From Bog-756 sp963812525 (GTDB lineage: Bacteria; Actinomycetota; Acidimicrobiia; Acidimicrobiales; RAAP-2): a DNA stretch of 64,000 nt. The stretch is from contig CAWEVL010000011.1 in NCBI GenBank assembly GCA_963812525.1, positions 248,001 through 312,000 of the forward strand. The letters are read 5' to 3'. The notes beneath the pieces were generated by a model. It did not search any database. It had not been told where the DNA came from and worked only from the letters and a program-made list of their open reading frames with translations. Shown here piece after piece: positions 60,546 to 64,000 of this stretch (the stretch's first letter is position 1; each line of letters starts with the position of its first letter). A program made the translations under genes and the position numbers.

Positions 60546-60995
60546 TCAGCCGGCACTCTGGCGGAGCGCCGGCACCCGACCCTGGGCCCGGGCCACCATG
60601 TCGGCCAGGTTGAAGGAGTCGAGGTGGATCCGCATGTGCTCGCCGACGTCGGCCCAGACGGTGAGGAGCACGCACTGGCCCTCGTGGTCGCAGGCCCCGT
60701 TCTCGTGGGGGAGGCCGAAGTCGCCGGCCACGATGGGCCCGTCGACGGCCGAGACGATCTGGGACAGGGTGATCTCCTCGGGCGGGCGGGCCAGCACGTA
60801 GCCGCCGCCCACGCCGCGCTTGGACCGCACCAACCCGGCCCCCTTGAGGGCCAGCAGGATCTGCTCGAGGTAGGGCTGGGGCAGCCCGGTCCGCTCGGCG
60901 ATGTCCCGGACCGCGGTGGGTCCCTCCCCGTCCGTGTGGAGGGCCAGGGACAGCAGGGCCCGGCTGGCGTAGTCACCTCGGGTCGAAACCTTCAC
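60546..60995 (-). CDS. Rrf2 family transcriptional regulator
   Basis: A 149-residue winged-helix regulator. HTH near residues 27-50 (TAVRDIAERTGLPQPYLEQI) and the wing GGGYVLARPPEEITL. The iron-sulfur region has only two cysteines, Cys102 and Cys108 (ACDHEGQCVLL); the third Cys of IscR-type members is not present, so any cluster would need another ligand. GTG 60995 is the start. No iscS or suf gene is nearby. It is transcribed toward the membrane protein, 43 bp away, on the same strand. Confidence 0.88.
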   Translation of the reverse strand: MKVSTRGDYASRALLSLALHTDGEGPTAVRDIAERTGLPQPYLEQILLALKGAGLVRSKRGVGGGYVLARPPEEITLSQIVSAVDGPIVAGDFGLPHENGACDHEGQCVLLTVWADVGEHMRIHLDSFNLADMVARAQGRVPALRQSAG

Positions 60996-61084
60996 GGACC
61001 CATGCTATTGCCTGGGCGGCCGCGGCGAAGGTTGCGGTGGGGCGCCGACCGGGCGGGCGGGGCCGGGCGGTCGGCGGAACGCGG

Positions 61085-61759
61085 TCAGCGACCGCCCAGT
61101 TTGCCGCCGGCCAGGTCCTCGGCCATGGCCCACCCGAAGGCCACCAGACGGCCTCCGGCCTGGATGTCGACCCCCGAGAAGAAGACGCAGACCTCCTCGT
61201 CGGCCGCACCCTTGGGGCTGATGAAGTCGAAGCCGCCGGACTCGCAGCCGTCGCCCACCACCACGAAGGTGCGGTCGTCGATGCGCCCGTCGGCCCCGAA
61301 CCGCTTGGCCAGGCGCCGGCCCCAGGCCCGCTCCTCTCCCGTCGCCTTGTGGCCCGGCCCGGGGACGACGTCGGTCAGCCCGGCAAAGGCCCGGAAGCCT
61401 TCGGCGCCGAGCAGCCGGGTCCCCACCAGGACGTCCTCGTCCGGGAAGGCCAGCAGGGCCCGGCGGTACTTGTCGCCCATCATGGACCGGAGCACGGTGT
61501 CGGCCCGGGAGGTCCGGTCCACGGTGGCCAGCCCGATCAGCAGGGACGGGGTACCACCGATCCGCTCGAGCGTGGAAAAGGAGTAGCCCCGAAGCTTCGA
61601 TCCCTCGCGGGCCCGGGTGACCAGCACCCACTCCTCCCGCTGTTTGGACAGGAATCCGATGTCGAATCGGGGTTCCCGCTCAGCGCACAGATCGGCCATT
61701 TCGGCCAGCTCGGCGTCACTGATCGATGTGCAGTCCTTGGTCTCCACCTGGATGGACAT
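61085..61759 (-). CDS. Unknown protein, 224 residues
   Basis: A soluble protein starting MSIQVETKDC at ATG 61759. Alternating strands and helices (WVLVTRAREGSKLRGYSFST, SLLIGLATVDR, ALLAFPDEDVLVGTRLLGAEGFRAF) give the look of a compact alpha/beta domain, possibly GNAT-like, and the C-terminal part (TFVVVGDGCESGGFDFISP, VCVFFSGVDIQAGG) is well formed. I recognise no catalytic motif and assign no function. No signal peptide or membrane segment. Base composition and codon use resemble its neighbours, so it looks native. Confidence 0.7.
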   Translation of the reverse strand: MSIQVETKDCTSISDAELAEMADLCAEREPRFDIGFLSKQREEWVLVTRAREGSKLRGYSFSTLERIGGTPSLLIGLATVDRTSRADTVLRSMMGDKYRRALLAFPDEDVLVGTRLLGAEGFRAFAGLTDVVPGPGHKATGEERAWGRRLAKRFGADGRIDDRTFVVVGDGCESGGFDFISPKGAADEEVCVFFSGVDIQAGGRLVAFGWAMAEDLAGGKLGGR

Positions 61760-62043
61760 ATGCCGTTCCGTACTCCTCGGTCTCCCTGCGGTGTACACCG
61801 CCGGCCCCGATCTGCCGCAGAGCCCCCCGAACCGCCTGCCCACGCGGGCTGGACGGTTGTGTGGGCCTCCACGCCAGGAGCCGTATGGAGATTTTACGGG
61901 ATTTGGAGCCGCCTGTCGTATCCGGCCCCTCCGGGGCGACCCGACGGAGGGGCACCGACGTGGTGAACGGCCACGTCAGAGCGGGTTCGGACGACGGCCA
62001 CGCCATCGCGAAAGTTGTGGACGCCACCCCGCTCGGGACCCGG
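61760..62043. other. Intergenic region between dnaE and the unknown gene
   Basis: About 284 bp holding the 5' side of the minus-strand unknown gene. An AT-richer patch at 61890-61905 (GATTTTACGGGATTTGG) is the least GC-rich spot and could hold promoter sequence; no clear -35/-10 pair on either strand. No gene is seen. Confidence 0.45.
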
Positions 62044-64000
62044 TCATCTCTGGATGGCGTTGGGTCCGAGGAGCACGCGGAGCTCGCCGACCAGCCCCCG
62101 CCGGCTGTCCACGTTGAACTCGGACGGGAGGCGCAGCACCTTCTGACCCACGTGGAGGAAGACGGGCGAGTGGCCGGGATGTTCCCGCAGCAGGCGCTTC
62201 AGGCCGTCGACCTTGGTGTCGGTGAGGCTGTTGAGCGGCAGCGAGATCCGCAGGTCGGTGCAGCCGTCAACGGCCAGCTCGGGCCGCTGGACCTCCATGC
62301 ACACCAGCTTCAGGCGATCGTCCCGCAGGTCGACCCGGCCCTTCAGGACCACGATGGCGTCGTCGTCCAGGAGGGCGCCGTAGTCGGCCATGGACTTGGG
62401 GAACACGAAGACCTCGATGGAGGCGTTGAGGTCCTCCAGGACGAAGGTGGCCATCAGGTCGCCCTTCTTGGTGTAGCGGCGCTTCAGCTCGGTCACCACC
62501 CCGCCCACCAGCCGGACCTGGCCCTCGCCCCCGAACCCTCCGGCACCGCCCCCGGTGGGGTCCGGGTCGGCGTCCCGCAGCTCGGCCAGGGTGCAGTCGG
62601 TCAGGCGGGACAGGGACCCCTCCATGCCCATCAGCGGGTGGTCGCTGATGTAGAGGCCGAGCATCTCCTTCTCGAAGGCCAGGCGCTGGCTCTTGTCGAA
62701 CTCGGTGTCAGGGATGGGGATGCGGGTGTCGCCGAAGCCGGTGGTCTGGCCCTCGGTCTCGGTCTCCAGCGAGGCGAACAGGGACACCACGCCGGCGTCG
62801 TGCTCGCGCCGGCGCTCCATGGTCCGGTCCACGATCTCTTCGAACACCAGGCACAGGCCCTGCCGCGGGTGGCCGAGGGAGTCGAAGCCGCCCGCCTTGA
62901 TCAGCGAGTCGAGCGTGCGCTTGTTGAGGACCTGGGGGTCGACGCGCTGGCAGAAGTCGTAGAAGTCGGCGAACGGTCCACCGGCCTCCCGCTCGGCCAC
63001 CACCAGGGCCACCAGGCCCTCGCCGACGTTGCGCACGGCGGCCAGGCCGAAGGTGATGGCCCCGGGCTGGTCGCCCTGGGCCCCGACGGTGCCCTGCCCG
63101 TCGGAGAAGTCGGCCGAGAACTCGGCCAGGGACCGGTTCACGTCGGGTACCAGCACCTCGATCCCGAGCGACCGGCACTCGGCCAGGTACACCGCCGTCT
63201 TGTCCTTGTTGTCCTTGACCGAGGTGAGCAGGCTGGCCAGGTACTCCACCGGGAAGTGGGCCTTGAGCCACGCCGTCTGGTAGGCGATGAACCCGTAGCC
63301 GTAGGCGTGGGACTTGTTGAAGGCGTAGTCGGCGAAGGGCTCGATGATGTCGAACAGGTCGGTGCCGAGGGACTGTTCGTAGCCGGTGGCCACGCAGCCC
63401 TCCACGAACTTCTCGCGCTCGGCCTGGATGAGGGCCCGGATCTTCTTGCCGCACGCCTTGCGCAGGTTGTCCGCCTCGGCCAGGTCGTAGCCGGCGATCT
63501 TCTGGGCCACCCGCATGACCGACTCCTGGTAGATCATCAGCCCGTACGTGTCGCCGAGGACCTCCTCCAGGTCGGGATGGAGGTAGGCGACGGGCTGGCG
63601 GCCGTTCTTCCGGTCGGCGTAGTCGCGGTGCATGTTGGCCGCCATCGGACCCGGCCGGTAGAGGGCCACCAGGGCGGCCACGTCGTCGAAACTGGTGGGG
63701 GCCAGGGAGCGCATCAGGGACCGCATCGGGCCCCCCTCGAGCTGGAACACCCCCATCGAGTCCCCCCGGCACAGCATGGCGAAGGTCTCGGGGTCGTCGA
63801 GCGGGATGTTGTCGATGTCCGGCCGGTTGCCGGTGGACACGGCGATGAGGTCGAGGGCCCGTTCGATGACCGAGAGGTTGCGCAGCCCGAGGAAGTCCAT
63901 CTTGAGCAGGCCCAGGTCCTCGACCCCGTGCATCTCGTACTGGGTCACCACCGGGGCGTCGTCGGGGTTGTTGCCGTCCGGCTTGCGCTGGACCGGGACG
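62044..64000 (-). CDS. dnaE: DNA polymerase III alpha subunit, C-terminal part
   Basis: The replicative polymerase; the window holds the last ~650 residues and the gene continues past 64000. Seen in order: KPDGNNPDDAPVVTQYEMHG and LLKMDFLGLRNL (palm), GDSMGVFQLEGGPMRSLM, ALYRPGPMAANMHRDYADRK, YGLMIYQESVMRVAQKIAGYDLAEAD, FNKSHAYGYGFIAYQTAWLK (fingers), the HhH region, then an OB-fold (VRLVGGVVTELKRRYTKKGDLMATFVLEDL) near the end. It matches DnaE1-type rather than PolC. No neighbour is co-oriented upstream inside the window. Confidence 0.95.
   Translation of the reverse strand, partial: VPVQRKPDGNNPDDAPVVTQYEMHGVEDLGLLKMDFLGLRNLSVIERALDLIAVSTGNRPDIDNIPLDDPETFAMLCRGDSMGVFQLEGGPMRSLMRSLAPTSFDDVAALVALYRPGPMAANMHRDYADRKNGRQPVAYLHPDLEEVLGDTYGLMIYQESVMRVAQKIAGYDLAEADNLRKACGKKIRALIQAEREKFVEGCVATGYEQSLGTDLFDIIEPFADYAFNKSHAYGYGFIAYQTAWLKAHFPVEYLASLLTSVKDNKDKTAVYLAECRSLGIEVLVPDVNRSLAEFSADFSDGQGTVGAQGDQPGAITFGLAAVRNVGEGLVALVVAEREAGGPFADFYDFCQRVDPQVLNKRTLDSLIKAGGFDSLGHPRQGLCLVFEEIVDRTMERRREHDAGVVSLFASLETETEGQTTGFGDTRIPIPDTEFDKSQRLAFEKEMLGLYISDHPLMGMEGSLSRLTDCTLAELRDADPDPTGGGAGGFGGEGQVRLVGGVVTELKRRYTKKGDLMATFVLEDLNASIEVFVFPKSMADYGALLDDDAIVVLKGRVDLRDDRLKLVCMEVQRPELAVDGCTDLRISLPLNSLTDTKVDGLKRLLREHPGHSPVFLHVGQKVLRLPSEFNVDSRRGLVGELRVLLGPNAIQR

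Noticed and set aside
61617..62117. Plus-strand open frame across the gap between dnaE and the unknown gene
   Set aside because: Covers the ends of both minus-strand genes, with Arg/Pro-rich shadow composition and no RBS or promoter.

Overview
The window is a dense, very GC-rich chromosomal segment with many GTG starts and 4-bp start/stop overlaps. It carries an actinobacterial core set: DivIVA, SepF, FtsZ with a terminal DDDFDVPSFLR peptide, meso-DAP-type MurE, no ftsA, a LexA with GAAC-N4-GTTC boxes next to a LysM gene and nrdR, RNase J, and DUF3040. The best fit is a member of the Actinomycetota, probably Acidimicrobiia; the class is inferred from gene content and order, not measured. I see no prophage, insertion sequence, CRISPR array, tRNA or rRNA.

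Layout. 0-4 kb: a truncated, frameshifted kinase/flippase membrane protein, a HAD phosphatase and crotonase pair on the minus strand, and a 1-Cys peroxiredoxin. 4-20.5 kb: rpsO-pnp-M16 protease-dapB, two TetR regulators with a di-iron ferritin-like protein, dapA-rnj-ftsK, a D,D-carboxypeptidase and thrB. 20.5-29.5 kb: miaB-miaA-dapF-hflX-dapC, dapD-dapE and an aldo/keto reductase. Together with dapA and dapB, the window holds all six steps of the succinylase diaminopimelate route. 29.6-37.1 kb: lexA divergent from an SOS-type LysM gene, then nrdR, a PIG-L deacetylase, dinB, DUF3040, a ROK kinase, an HNH nuclease and a lipoate-ligase-like protein. 37.4-57.6 kb: the division and cell-wall cluster mraZ-rsmH-ftsL-ftsI-murE-mraY-ftsW-murG-murC-murB-ftsQ-ftsZ-pgeF-yggS-sepF-yggT-divIVA-traR/dksA-lspA-rluD. 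57.6-64 kb: a primary-type sigma factor, a phosphoglycerate-mutase-like enzyme, a membrane protein, an Rrf2 regulator, an unknown conserved-looking protein and the C-terminal two thirds of dnaE.

The genes mostly serve one theme: making meso-DAP (dap genes), building lipid II (murE, mraY, murG, murC, murB), polymerising it at the septum (ftsI, ftsW, ftsL, ftsQ, ftsZ, sepF, divIVA) and halting division on DNA damage (lexA plus LysM gene). murF and murD are absent from their usual slots.

Two window-wide patterns stand out. First, at least ten genes, several normally essential (pnp, dapA, lspA, divIVA), are broken by single-base frame changes, most of them apparent one-base insertions and concentrated at 51.9-57.6 kb. 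This looks like residual sequence error rather than gene decay. Second, many genes have a TANNNT hexamer ending 6-7 nt before the start codon, the signature of leaderless transcripts.
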